Shown here in pieces: positions 38,798-47,671 of a DNA stretch of 64,000 nt; position 1 is the first letter of the stretch, and every line of letters starts with the position of its first letter. Source of the DNA: Halobacillus salinarum (lineage in GTDB: Bacteria; Bacillota; Bacilli; Bacillales; Halobacillaceae). A model generated the notes under the pieces. That model ran no database searches. It saw only the letters and a program-made list of their open reading frames with translations, and was not told the DNA's origin. The stretch spans positions 1,922,001 to 1,986,000 of the forward strand of contig NZ_CP095073.1 of the NCBI RefSeq assembly GCF_022919095.1, read 5' to 3'. Both the position numbers and the translations under genes were made by a program.

Positions 38798-41149
38798 ATG
38801 AACCAACGAATTCTGCAAGTGTTGGAATATAAAAAAATTATCGATCAGCTCACAGAGCTCGCTTCGTCTTCTCTCGGACAAGAGAAAACCTCTGCTTTGA
38901 AACCATCGCATGATTTTGAAACGGTGTCCCGAATGCAGAGTGAAACAGATGAAGCAGCTCAAGTGCTTCGTTTAAAAGGAAATGTGCCGCTCGGAGGAAT
39001 ATTTAACATAAAACCGAGTATTCAACGGACTATCATTGGAGGAGTACTTAGTGCCAACGAATGCCTGGACGTAGCCAGCACAATTTATGGCGGCAGGCAG
39101 ATCAAGCGGTTTATTGAAAATATGGAAGATCCTGAAATGCCGATCTTACGTGAACTGGCTGACGAAATTCTGCCTCTTTCTGAATTAGAACGGCAAATTC
39201 GGAGTTGTATAGATGAACATGGAGTAGTGATGGACGGGGCTTCCGATAAGTTAAGGACGATTCGTTCTAGAATACGGACCTTTGAAAGCAGAGTTCGGGA
39301 TAAAATGGACACTTTTACAAAATCCAAAGCGAAAATGCTCTCTGATGCCATAGTAACTATTAGAAATGAGCGCTATGTTTTACCGGTTAAACAGGAATAC
39401 CGAAGAGATATCGCTGGGATTGTCCATGACCAATCCTCTTCTGGAGCCACTTTATTTATTGAGCCGCAATCGGTAGTGGATATTAACAATCAGCTTCAGG
39501 AAGCACGGGTACAGGAGAAACAGGAAGTAGAAAGAATCCTCAAAGAGCTTTCAGAAATGATTGCAGCTGACGAGAGTTCCCTGTATCAAAACGTGGAGGC
39601 CCTAGGTAAAATAGATTTCATGTTTGCCAGAGCAAAACTAGCTAAAGAAATGAAAGCTTCGATGCCGAAAATGAATGTCGAAGGAAGAATCAAGATGAGG
39701 CAAGCCCGTCATCCGCTTATTTCACCGGAAGAGGTTGTTCCTAATGATATTGAGATTGGAGAAGATTATCACTCTATTGTCATCACAGGACCGAATACAG
39801 GTGGAAAAACAGTCACTCTAAAGCTTGTCGGGCTTTGCACGCTGATGGCTCAATCCGGACTTCAAGTTCCTGCAATGGATGGCTGTGAACTTGCTGTCTT
39901 TGAAGAAGTCTATGCGGACATTGGGGATGAGCAGTCTATTGAGCAGAGCTTGTCTACTTTTTCTTCCCATATGACGAATATTGTAGATATTCTAAAGCGT
40001 GTTAATCATCGTTCCTTAGTATTATTTGATGAATTAGGGGCAGGGACGGATCCTCAAGAAGGAGCCGCACTTGCCATGTCCATTTTAGATGAAGTCGTTA
40101 ATCGGGATGCACGCGTTATTGCAACTACCCACTATCCAGAACTGAAAGCATATGGTTATAATCGAGATGGAGTGATCAATGCCTCTGTAGAATTTGATAT
40201 CCAAACGTTGAAACCTACTTACCGTTTACTGATTGGTGTACCTGGCCGAAGCAATGCATTTGAGATTTCCCGCAGGCTGGGTCTCGATTCAAGGGTCATT
40301 GATATGGCGAAGCAGCACATTGGTGTAGAGTCTCAAAGTGTGGAAAATATGATTGCTTCCTTAGAGGAATCAAAACGCGGTGCTGAAGAGGATTATCAAC
40401 AAGCTGAAGAAATTCTCCAGCAAGCTCAAGTTCTCTACGAAGATTTACAAAATCAATGGAATCAATTTGAGGAAAAGAGAGAAAAACTTTATCAAAAAGC
40501 TGAAGAGAAAGCAGAAAGAGCGATTGATAAAGCAAAAAGTGAAGCCGAAGATATTGTTAGAGAGATTCGAAGCATGAAAGACCAGGCCCACATGAAGGAA
40601 CATGAATGGATAGAAGCGAGAAAAATGCTCGATGAGGCGAAGCCCGACTTGGCGGCCCACAAGTCGGACAAGCAGAAAGCCAAGCCTGCTTCTAAGGAAA
40701 CAAGGGAACTAAAAGTAGGCGATGAAGTAAAGTTATTGCAATTAAATCAACAAGGCACCATTGTGGACCAAGTTGGAAGCAACGAATACCAGGTGCAAGT
40801 TGGAGTAATGAAGGTAAAAGCCAAGAGGAAAGATTTGCAGTTCATGCAGACAGAACAGTCTTATAAGACGAAGCCCATGGCTCAAGTAAAAGGGAAAGGC
40901 CATCACGTGAAAACTGAATTGGATCTTCGTGGGGAGCGTTATGAAGATGCTCTGAACCGGCTGGGAAAATACGTAGATGACGCATTATTAGCTGGTTATC
41001 CCCGTGTCTCGATTATCCATGGGAAAGGGACCGGCGCCCTCCGGACTGCGGTGCAGAATTTTGCAAAAGGCCATCGTTCCATTTCCAGCTACCGTGCAGG
41101 CGGAATGAACGAGGGGGGAAGCGGGGTAACGGTTTTAGAGTTCAGTTAA
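38798..41149 (+). CDS. mutSB: MutS2 (Smr-domain ATPase)
   Basis: MutS2 binds branched or stalled nucleic acids; in B. subtilis it acts in recombination control and in rescue of collided ribosomes. The 783-aa protein lacks the MutS mismatch-recognition domain. It has the core and ATPase with Walker A GPNTGGKT and Walker [17 protein letters not shown], a long coiled coil (about 510-640) and the C-terminal Smr nuclease domain with [12 protein letters not shown] and HGKGTGALR. The start is ATG 38798, after AAAGGAGCC; a longer frame from 38765 lies inside polX. Confidence 0.96.
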   Translation: MNQRILQVLEYKKIIDQLTELASSSLGQEKTSALKPSHDFETVSRMQSETDEAAQVLRLKGNVPLGGIFNIKPSIQRTIIGGVLSANECLDVASTIYGGRQIKRFIENMEDPEMPILRELADEILPLSELERQIRSCIDEHGVVMDGASDKLRTIRSRIRTFESRVRDKMDTFTKSKAKMLSDAIVTIRNERYVLPVKQEYRRDIAGIVHDQSSSGATLFIEPQSVVDINNQLQEARVQEKQEVERILKELSEMIAADESSLYQNVEALGKIDFMFARAKLAKEMKASMPKMNVEGRIKMRQARHPLISPEEVVPNDIEIGEDYHSIVITGPNTGGKTVTLKLVGLCTLMAQSGLQVPAMDGCELAVFEEVYADIGDEQSIEQSLSTFSSHMTNIVDILKRVNHRSLVLFDELGAGTDPQEGAALAMSILDEVVNRDARVIATTHYPELKAYGYNRDGVINASVEFDIQTLKPTYRLLIGVPGRSNAFEISRRLGLDSRVIDMAKQHIGVESQSVENMIASLEESKRGAEEDYQQAEEILQQAQVLYEDLQNQWNQFEEKREKLYQKAEEKAERAIDKAKSEAEDIVREIRSMKDQAHMKEHEWIEARKMLDEAKPDLAAHKSDKQKAKPASKETRELKVGDEVKLLQLNQQGTIVDQVGSNEYQVQVGVMKVKAKRKDLQFMQTEQSYKTKPMAQVKGKGHHVKTELDLRGERYEDALNRLGKYVDDALLAGYPRVSIIHGKGTGALRTAVQNFAKGHRSISSYRAGGMNEGGSGVTVLEFS

Positions 41150-41167
41150 GAAAAAGGAGCGTATGTA

Positions 41168-41575
41168 ATGGACGGTTTTTGGGAATATCCGTTAGTGGAA
41201 ACTGCTGCTAGATATAGTGTGGTCATACTATGCCTGATTGTGTTCATGACCGTGTTCGAAATCGTAACCTCTTATAACAATTGGAAAGAAATTAAAGCAG
41301 GCAATATGGCTGTTGCGATGGCAACAGGTGGGAAAATATTCGGCATTGCCAATATATTTCGGTTTTCCATTCAGCATAATGACTCTCTTCTTCAGACGAT
41401 GGGGTGGGGTCTTTTCGGCTTTATCTTACTGCTTTTCGGTTATTTTATTTATGAATTTTTAACCCCATCGTTCCGAATTGATGAAGAAATCACAAAAGAT
41501 AACCGTGCCGTAGGGTTTATATCACTCGTCATTTCGGTTGGTTTATCTTATGTAGTCGGAGCGAACATCATTTAA
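41168..41575 (+). CDS. yshE: DUF350 membrane protein YshE
   Basis: A 135-aa membrane protein with four hydrophobic helices and the DUF350 phrase GNMAVAMATGGKIFGIANI. The function is unknown. AAAAAGGAG precedes the ATG. It follows mutS2 closely, as in B. subtilis, and is itself followed by a tiny membrane ORF. Confidence 0.85.
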   Translation: MDGFWEYPLVETAARYSVVILCLIVFMTVFEIVTSYNNWKEIKAGNMAVAMATGGKIFGIANIFRFSIQHNDSLLQTMGWGLFGFILLLFGYFIYEFLTPSFRIDEEITKDNRAVGFISLVISVGLSYVVGANII

Positions 41576-41586
41576 GGGGTGCAGGA

Positions 41587-41664
41587 ATGGAAACTTTAGC
41601 TAAAGTATTGATTGTAGTTGCTGCAGTTTTTTTCATTGTAGGTATTATCTTTTTTATTCGTTAA
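41587..41664 (+). CDS. Putative 25-aa membrane peptide
   Basis: METLAKVLIVVAAVFFIVGI plus IFFIR: one hydrophobic helix with a charged end on each side. AAGGGG lies 7 bases before the ATG, and the ORF starts 11 bases after yshE and ends before the shared terminator, so it would be translated from the same transcript. Coding status is inference; no family is recognised. Confidence 0.45.
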   Translation: METLAKVLIVVAAVFFIVGIIFFIR

Positions 41665-41708
41665 TTCAGTCATTGAGGGGTTAAGGATCAAGTGTTTCAG
41701 CCTTTCAA

Positions 41709-41765
41709 AAAGCCGGATGATGGGGAAATTTTTATGACAAGATTTCTCCACCATTCGGCTTTTTT
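41709..41765 (+). terminator. Long terminator of the polX-mutS2-yshE unit
   Basis: AAGCCGGATGATGGGGAAA pairs with TTTCTCCACCATTCGGCTT with three imperfect positions, then five to six T. Confidence 0.85.
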
Positions 41766-42091
41766 GATTAATGATTCACAATTTCGTCTAATTTAAGGAG
41801 CTTTCTTCTGAAGTTGAAAGGATGATAAAATGCTTCATTTTGCCCGGATCTGTTTTCTCAGGCTTCTTTAAAGGCAGAATGGATTTCTGAACCGGTTCTT
41901 CAGAGCAAGCTTACTTTGAAATTTTCTTGTCCTCAAATTGTTCTTTTTAAGAACAGATGCTGTAAATAATAACCCGGTTTTTCTTAATTATTACTAAATC
42001 TCAGAAAAATTTCCAAAATTTTAAATTATATTTCAAATCATGCAATAAACCGTTATAATAGTAATAAAAGATCATCAAGGAGGCGTTATGT
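41766..42091 (+). other. lcfA upstream region without a gene
   Basis: No ORF with a ribosome site. A weak promoter TTTCAA (42031-42036) with TATAAT (42054-42059), spacer 17, lies before lcfA. A 10-bp palindrome GAACCGGTTC is at 41889-41898. I find no FadR-type box here, unlike before fadR. Confidence 0.4.
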
Positions 42092-43795
42092 ATGACCATT
42101 TCAGAACGACCATGGCATAAACTTTATCCTCCAGAAATTTTCACATCGACGGAATACGACAAAAGACCATTGCACGAATTTCTAGAAGAGAGTGCTGTTC
42201 TTTACGGCGAAAAGAAAGCGCTTTATTTTATGGGGAAAGAGCTGTCATTTAAAGAAGTGTTAAATCAAACGAGGAAACTGTCAGCTTATTTACAGGACCT
42301 TGGTCTTGAGAAAGGAGACCGGGTTTCAATCATGCTTCCTAATTCCCCTCAATCCGTTATTGCTTATTACAGTGTCCTCATGGCTGGAGGCGTGGTTGTA
42401 CAGACGAATCCTTTGTATATGCAAAGAGAGCTTGAATATCAGATTTCTGATTCAGAAGCAAAGATGATTATCTGCCTGGACGATTTTTTCCCGAGAGCAG
42501 CGGCTGTAAAGGGAAAAACAGAGCTGGAACATATCATCGTTACTGAAGTAAAGGATTATCTCCCATTCCCTAAAAATATCATTTATCCTTTCCTTAAGAA
42601 AAAACAATCCAGGCTGCTAGTTAAAGCTGAACAGGGAGCAGACACTCATTTATGGAACCATATTATGGATGTAAGCGATGGGGAAGTACACCCAGTGGAA
42701 GTTGATGCGGAGAATGACTTGGCATTATTACAATATACAGGGGGCACAACCGGTTTTCCTAAAGGGGTCATGCTTACCCATTATAATCTGGTAGTCAATA
42801 CTCAAATGTCCGTGAACTGGTTATATAAGTGCGAAAAAGGGAGGGAAACGGTTCTGGCCATCCTGCCGTTTTTCCACGTTTACGGGATGACTTCGGTTAT
42901 GAATCTGTCCATCATGATGGGGACGAAAATGATTCTGATGCCCAAGTTTGAACCTGAAGATGTCTTGCGTGTTATTGAAAAACAGCGCCCTACCTTGTTT
43001 CCAGGAGCACCTACCATCTATATCGCCTTGCTCAACCATCCTCATTTAAAAAAATATGACCTCTCTTCCATTGAAGCATGCCTGAGCGGTTCTGCACCCC
43101 TTCCTGTGGAAGTACAGCAGCGTTTTGAAGAGGTGACCGGCGGGAGACTAGTCGAAGGATACGGATTGACCGAAACCTCTCCTGTTACCCATTCGAATTT
43201 TATTTGGGGCAACCGTGTCAGTGGAAGCATCGGAGTTCCGTGGCCTGATACCGATGCAAAAATTATGAAAATCGATGAAAATGAAGAGGCGGAGATCGGG
43301 GAGATTGGAGAAATAGCTGTGAAAGGTCCTCAAGTGATGAAAGGCTATTGGAAGAAACCAGAGGAAACAACCCAGGTGCTTAGTGAAGATGGATGGTTTA
43401 GAACGGGCGACATGGGTTACATGAATGAAGAAGGATACTTTTTCATCGTTGACAGGAAGAAGGATATGATCATTGCCGGCGGATTTAACATTTATCCCAG
43501 AGAAGTAGAAGAAGTACTATACGAACATGAAGCGATCCAGGAAGCTGTCGTCGTAGGCGTTCCTGATCCCTACAGGGGCGAGACGGTCAAAGCGTTTATC
43601 GTTAAAAAACAAGGCAGCGAAATTTCTGATGAAGAACTCGATGCTTTTTGTCGGAAAAATATGGCTGCTTATAAGGTTCCCCGTATCTATGAATTCCGAA
43701 AAGCTCTGCCTAAAACAGCAGTTGGGAAAATATTGCGCCGGACGCTCATTGAAGAAGAAAAGCGTAAACAGGAAGGATCCAAGGCGGTTCAATAG
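42092..43795 (+). CDS. lcfA: Long-chain fatty acid CoA ligase
   Basis: LcfA activates fatty acids to acyl-CoA for beta-oxidation, using ATP. The adenylate-forming core shows YTGGTTGFPKGVMLTH (P-loop), EGYGLTETSPVTH, WFRTGDMGYMNEEGYFF and the C-terminal Lys region KTAVGKILRRTL. Length 567 aa. AAGGAGG precedes the ATG. It heads the fatty-acid degradation block lcfA-fadR-fadB-etfB-etfA. Confidence 0.96.
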   Translation: MTISERPWHKLYPPEIFTSTEYDKRPLHEFLEESAVLYGEKKALYFMGKELSFKEVLNQTRKLSAYLQDLGLEKGDRVSIMLPNSPQSVIAYYSVLMAGGVVVQTNPLYMQRELEYQISDSEAKMIICLDDFFPRAAAVKGKTELEHIIVTEVKDYLPFPKNIIYPFLKKKQSRLLVKAEQGADTHLWNHIMDVSDGEVHPVEVDAENDLALLQYTGGTTGFPKGVMLTHYNLVVNTQMSVNWLYKCEKGRETVLAILPFFHVYGMTSVMNLSIMMGTKMILMPKFEPEDVLRVIEKQRPTLFPGAPTIYIALLNHPHLKKYDLSSIEACLSGSAPLPVEVQQRFEEVTGGRLVEGYGLTETSPVTHSNFIWGNRVSGSIGVPWPDTDAKIMKIDENEEAEIGEIGEIAVKGPQVMKGYWKKPEETTQVLSEDGWFRTGDMGYMNEEGYFFIVDRKKDMIIAGGFNIYPREVEEVLYEHEAIQEAVVVGVPDPYRGETVKAFIVKKQGSEISDEELDAFCRKNMAAYKVPRIYEFRKALPKTAVGKILRRTLIEEEKRKQEGSKAVQ

Positions 43796-43820
43796 AGACC
43801 GCTTGTCTTTTGAAAGAATG

Positions 43821-43849
43821 TTGACAATCTAAATTCCGGTATGTAGAAT
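43821..43849 (+). promoter_or_regulatory. fadR operon promoter
   Basis: Consensus TTGACA (43821-43826) and TAGAAT (43844-43849) with a 17-base spacer; start predicted near 43856, at the edge of the FadR box. Confidence 0.8.
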
Positions 43850-43855
43850 AATAGA

Positions 43856-43873
43856 TGAATGACTATTCATTCA
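43856..43873 (+). promoter_or_regulatory. FadR operator
   Basis: TGAATGACTATTCATTCA fits the B. subtilis FadR box TGAATGAMTANTCATTCA at every position. It covers the predicted start of transcription, so FadR would repress its own operon until long-chain acyl-CoA is bound. Confidence 0.85.
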
Positions 43874-43904
43874 TTTTCGACATTCATTAAGGCAGGGGAT
43901 ACCT

Positions 43905-44486
43905 TTGAAAAAAAACAAACCAAAATACAAACAAATTATAGATGCCGCTGTTGAGGTGATTGCTGAAAATGGATATCACTCCTCACAAGTTTCCAAAATC
44001 GCTAAAAAAGCGGGAGTGGCTGATGGAACGATTTATCTTTATTTTAAAAACAAGGAGGATATCCTTGTTTCTTTGTTCCAGAATAAAATGGGACAATTCA
44101 TAGAAAAAATAGAGCAGGAAACAACTTCACGGCAAAATGCTGAAGAAAAGCTGCTCACCTTAATTGAAACGCACTTCGAGCAGCTTTCGCTTGACCATCA
44201 TCTCGCGATAGTGACCCAGCTTGAATTACGGCAGTCCAACAAAGAGCTTCGTTTGAAGATTAATGACGTCTTAAAAAGATATTTAGCAGTTATTGATCAA
44301 ATCGTAGCCGAAGGTGTAGAAGAAAATCTTTTCCGCAAACAATTGGACGCGAGGCTGGTACGCCAGATGATATTTGGCACGTTGGATGAGACAGTTACCA
44401 ATTGGGTTATGAAAGATCAGCGTTACAATCTGACGTCCCAGGCGAAAGAGGTTCACAGCATGATTGTACATGGATTATCAACTTGA
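43905..44486 (+). CDS. fadR: TetR-family fatty acid regulator FadR
   Basis: FadR represses beta-oxidation genes and is released by long-chain acyl-CoA. The N-terminal TetR helix-turn-helix is IIDAAVEVIAENGYHSSQVS with AGVADGTIYLYFKNKEDIL. Length 193 aa. It starts at TTG 43905 after CAGGGGAT. It overlaps no real neighbour: the true fadB start lies 22 bases after its end. The operator upstream shows autoregulation. Confidence 0.93.
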   Translation: MKKNKPKYKQIIDAAVEVIAENGYHSSQVSKIAKKAGVADGTIYLYFKNKEDILVSLFQNKMGQFIEKIEQETTSRQNAEEKLLTLIETHFEQLSLDHHLAIVTQLELRQSNKELRLKINDVLKRYLAVIDQIVAEGVEENLFRKQLDARLVRQMIFGTLDETVTNWVMKDQRYNLTSQAKEVHSMIVHGLST

Positions 44487-44508
44487 CAGAGTGAAAGGGG
44501 AAAGGAAA

Positions 44509-45282
44509 TTGTCCACGATTCAGTACCATTCTGAAAAGCACGTAGCAACCTTAACCATTCAAAGCCCACCGGCAAATGCCTTATCAAGTACTATTCTCAT
44601 GGACCTTTCTGAGAATTTGGACCGCATTGAGAAGGATCATTCTATTAAGGCCGTTATCATAAAAGGGGAGGGGCGTTTTTTTTCTGCAGGAGCAGATATT
44701 AAAGAATTTACTTCCTTCCAGGATTCCTCAGATTCTGAAGGTCTTGCGGGGAAAGGTCAACAATTATTTAACCGCATAGAAAATTTTCATATTCCGATTA
44801 TTGCTGCTATTCATGGCGCTGCACTTGGCGGAGGTCTTGAATTAGCTATGTCTTGTCACATTCGTTACGTTGATGAAGAAGCGAAACTTGGTCTTCCTGA
44901 ACTGAACCTGGGCATAATTCCAGGTTTTGCGGGTACGCAGCGCCTTCCGCGCCATGTGGGAACAGCAAAAGCATATGAAATGATACTTACTGGTACTCCT
45001 ATTAGCGGAAAAGAAGCGGAAGCAGCAGGCTTAGCTAATAAAAGCTTTTCTCAGGATGAATTATTTTCTGAAGTCGACAGACTGGCCGCTCAAATCGCTA
45101 GTAAAAGTGCTCCAACGATCCAGCATGTGATGAATCTTGTTCCCTATGCCCATACCTCCCAATTTGGAGAAGGGATTCAAGCAGAATCCGAGGCATTTGG
45201 CAAAGTTTTTAAGACAGAAGATGCGAAAGAAGGAATACAAGCATTTATTGAAAAACGTAAACCCCAATTCAAAGATCAATAG
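44509..45282 (+). CDS. fadB: Enoyl-CoA hydratase
   Basis: FadB hydrates trans-2-enoyl-CoA in beta-oxidation. The 257-aa crotonase shows the two oxyanion-hole segments (GEGRFFSAGADIKEF and HGAALGGGLELAMSCH) and ELNLGIIPGFAGTQRLPR with the catalytic Glu. I use the TTG at 44509, preceded by AAGGGGAAAGG, which gives the family start STIQYHSEKHVATLTI; the upstream ATG at 44464 lies within fadR. Confidence 0.92.
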   Translation: MSTIQYHSEKHVATLTIQSPPANALSSTILMDLSENLDRIEKDHSIKAVIIKGEGRFFSAGADIKEFTSFQDSSDSEGLAGKGQQLFNRIENFHIPIIAAIHGAALGGGLELAMSCHIRYVDEEAKLGLPELNLGIIPGFAGTQRLPRHVGTAKAYEMILTGTPISGKEAEAAGLANKSFSQDELFSEVDRLAAQIASKSAPTIQHVMNLVPYAHTSQFGEGIQAESEAFGKVFKTEDAKEGIQAFIEKRKPQFKDQ

Positions 45283-45298
45283 TTTAGGAGGTTAGGAA

Positions 45299-46071
45299 AT
45301 GAACATTTATGTATTACTAAAAAGAACTTTTGATACAGAAGAAAAAATTGCAATAAGTAATGGGAAAATTGAAGATGAAGGTGCAGAATACATTATTAAT
45401 CCGTATGATGAGTACGCAGTAGAAGAAGCGATTAACCTTCGAGATGCGCATGGTGGGGAAGTTACCGTTGTCACAATTGGTGAAGAAGAATCAGAAAAAC
45501 AGCTAAGAACGGCTCTTGCTATGGGAGCGGATAAAGCAGTATTAATCAATACGGAAGATGATTTGGAAGATGGGGACCAGTTTACTACTGTAAAAATTCT
45601 TGAAGCATTTTTTGAGGGACGTGAAGCCGACATCATTCTTGGGGAAATGTCGCCATTGATGAGGCGAGCGGCCAAGTAGGGCCGAGACTGGCTGAAAGGT
45701 TGAACATACCTTGTGTAACAACGATCACGAAGATCGAAATTGAAGGAGAACAAGTGAACATTGAAAGGGATGTAGAAGGTGATGTCGAGAAAGTGGAGAC
45801 TTCGACACCTCTGCTCGTTACTTGTCAGCAAGGATTAAATGAGCCTCGTTATCCTTCACTTCCAGGAATTATGAAAGCTAAGAAAAAGCCGTTAGAAGAA
45901 TTGGAAATTGACGACCTTGACCTAGATGAAGATGACGTAGAACCTAAAACGAAAACTATGGAAATCTTCCTTCCCCCAGAAAAACAAGCGGGTAAAGTGC
46001 TTGAAGGGGAAGTGGATGATCAGGTGAAAGAGCTGGTGTCTTTACTAAAAACGGAAGCAAAAGTACTTTAA
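45299..46071 (+). CDS. etfB: Electron transfer flavoprotein beta subunit (frame broken)
   Basis: EtfB binds AMP and pairs with EtfA to carry electrons from acyl-CoA dehydrogenase toward the quinone pool. The first frame runs to IILGE near 45645, then shifts. Restored, it reads LGGNVAIDEASGQVGPRLA and continues to 46071, giving about 257 aa. The break lies at 45641-45644, where GGGG should be GGGGG. AGGAGG precedes the ATG. It lies between fadB and etfA in the fadR operon. A missing base in the sequence is the simplest explanation. Confidence 0.9.
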
Positions 46072-46096
46072 TCGGTGAGGGGAAAGGAGAATTCGT

Positions 46097-47077
46097 ATGA
46101 GTAAAAAAGTAGTAGTCATTGGGGAAGCACGTGAAGGTTCTTTACGTAATGTGACGTTTGAAGCAATAGCCGCAGCAAAAATTATCAGCGATGGCGGAGA
46201 AGTAGTTGGAGTACTTTGCGGAGCGGGAGATCTTCAGGAGTCTGGCAGAGAAATGGTTTATTACGGGGCCGACCGAGTAGTGACTGTTTCACACGAAGAA
46301 TTGAAAACGTATACATCTGAAGGGTATGTACAAGCGGTCCATGCAGTTATAGAAGATGAATCTCCTGAAGGTATCGTGATGGGGCACACTTCTATTGGAA
46401 AAGAGCTGACACCGAAGCTTGCAAGCCGTCTGCAGTCCGGGTTGATTTCAGATGCCACTGAAGTTGTGAACGAAGGGAACAGCGTTGTATTTACACGCCC
46501 TATCTATTCAGGAAAAGCATTTGAAAAAAAAGCAATCACAGATGGAATTACCTTTGCTACAATTCGCCCAAATAACATTCCATCCCTTGACCGTAATGAT
46601 TCTCTTCAAGGTGAAGTGACTGAAAAAGGCGTGGAAATAAAAAATATTCGTACAATTATTAAAGATGTCATTCGAAAATCCTCGGAAGGAGTAGACCTTT
46701 CTGAAGCGAAAGTGATTGTGGCAGGAGGCCGTGGAGTAAAAAGTTCAGAAGGATTTAAGCCTCTGGAGGAATTAGCGGAAGTGCTTGGTGGAACAGTTGG
46801 TGCTTCTCGAGGAGCTTGTGATGCAGGGTATTGTGATTATGCGCTCCAAATTGGCCAGACTGGTAAAGTGGTAACCCCCGATTTGTATATCGCCTGCGGA
46901 ATTTCCGGAGCTATTCAACACTTAGCAGGGATGTCCAACTCGAAAGTAATTGTCGCGATTAATAAAGATCCTGAAGCAAACATATTTAATGTGGCCGATT
47001 ATGGAATTGTTGGGGATTTATTTGAAGTTGTGCCAAAGTTAATTGAAGAATTGAAACAATTAAATGTAAATGTTTGA
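46097..47077 (+). CDS. etfA: Electron transfer flavoprotein alpha subunit
   Basis: The FAD-binding partner of EtfB. The N-terminal half (about 1-190) is the shared ETF fold, and the C-terminal FAD domain shows GGRGVKSSEGF, GASRGACDAGYCDYALQIGQTG and SGAIQHLAGMSNSKVIVAINKDP. Length 326 aa is typical. AAAGGAG precedes the ATG. It closes the fadR-fadB-etfB-etfA operon. Confidence 0.96.
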   Translation: MSKKVVVIGEAREGSLRNVTFEAIAAAKIISDGGEVVGVLCGAGDLQESGREMVYYGADRVVTVSHEELKTYTSEGYVQAVHAVIEDESPEGIVMGHTSIGKELTPKLASRLQSGLISDATEVVNEGNSVVFTRPIYSGKAFEKKAITDGITFATIRPNNIPSLDRNDSLQGEVTEKGVEIKNIRTIIKDVIRKSSEGVDLSEAKVIVAGGRGVKSSEGFKPLEELAEVLGGTVGASRGACDAGYCDYALQIGQTGKVVTPDLYIACGISGAIQHLAGMSNSKVIVAINKDPEANIFNVADYGIVGDLFEVVPKLIEELKQLNVNV

Positions 47078-47085
47078 ATAGAATA

Positions 47086-47115
47086 AAGTCGAAGCCTTTG
47101 TGCTTCGGCTTTTTT
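47086..47115 (+). terminator. Terminator of the fadR operon
   Basis: AAGTCGAAGC and GCTTCGGCTT (one G-T pair), then TTTT. Confidence 0.85.
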
Positions 47116-47237
47116 GCTAGCTGTATAGAAATGATTGTTTTCTAAGTGCCAACGATTCAGGTATAAACAAAATGTTAGTCACTAAAAATATAAGATGATA
47201 TACTCTATACAGACTAATGGTCGAGGAGGAATTTGAA

Positions 47238-47552
47238 ATGGCAATTGTAAAAGCAACTGATCAAAACTTTACAGAAGAAACAAATGACGGTTTAGTCCTT
47301 GCAGATTTCTGGGCTCCATGGTGCGGTCCATGCAAAATGATTGCTCCAGTACTCGAGGAACTGGATGATGAAATGAGCGATCAAGTGAAAATCGTAAAGC
47401 TTGATGTTGATGAAAACCAGGAAACCGCAGGGAAATTTGGTGTAATGAGCATCCCTACACTTCTTCTATTCAAAGATGGAAAAGTAGTAGATCAAGTGAT
47501 TGGATTTCAGCCAAAAGAAGCACTTGCTGAATTAATTTCCAAGCATTCCTAA
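47238..47552 (+). CDS. trxA: Thioredoxin
   Basis: TrxA is the small disulphide reductase supplying electrons to ribonucleotide reductase and other enzymes. The active site WAPWCGPCK and the cis-Pro segment MSIPTLLLF are present in the 104-aa protein. ATG 47238, with AGGAGGAATT just before it, is preferred over the TTG-like extension at 47217. It stands alone, with its own terminator. In B. subtilis trxA is essential and stress-inducible. Confidence 0.97.
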   Translation: MAIVKATDQNFTEETNDGLVLADFWAPWCGPCKMIAPVLEELDDEMSDQVKIVKLDVDENQETAGKFGVMSIPTLLLFKDGKVVDQVIGFQPKEALAELISKHS

Positions 47553-47570
47553 GCCTTTACACTTATATGG

Positions 47571-47599
47571 AAAGCCGTGCCTATCAGCACGGCTTTTTT
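47571..47599 (+). terminator. Intrinsic terminator of trxA
   Basis: AAAGCCGTGC and GCACGGCTTT with loop CTATCA, then TTTT. Confidence 0.92.
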
Positions 47600-47671
47600 G
47601 CTGTATTAAATTTCCTGAATGTGGTACGTTTTTAATAAACCTCTAAGTATAAATGTTGGAGTGAGATACTA

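Noticed and set aside
45700-46071. Independent gene after etfB
   Set aside because: It is the C-terminal half of EtfB; the start codon is internal.
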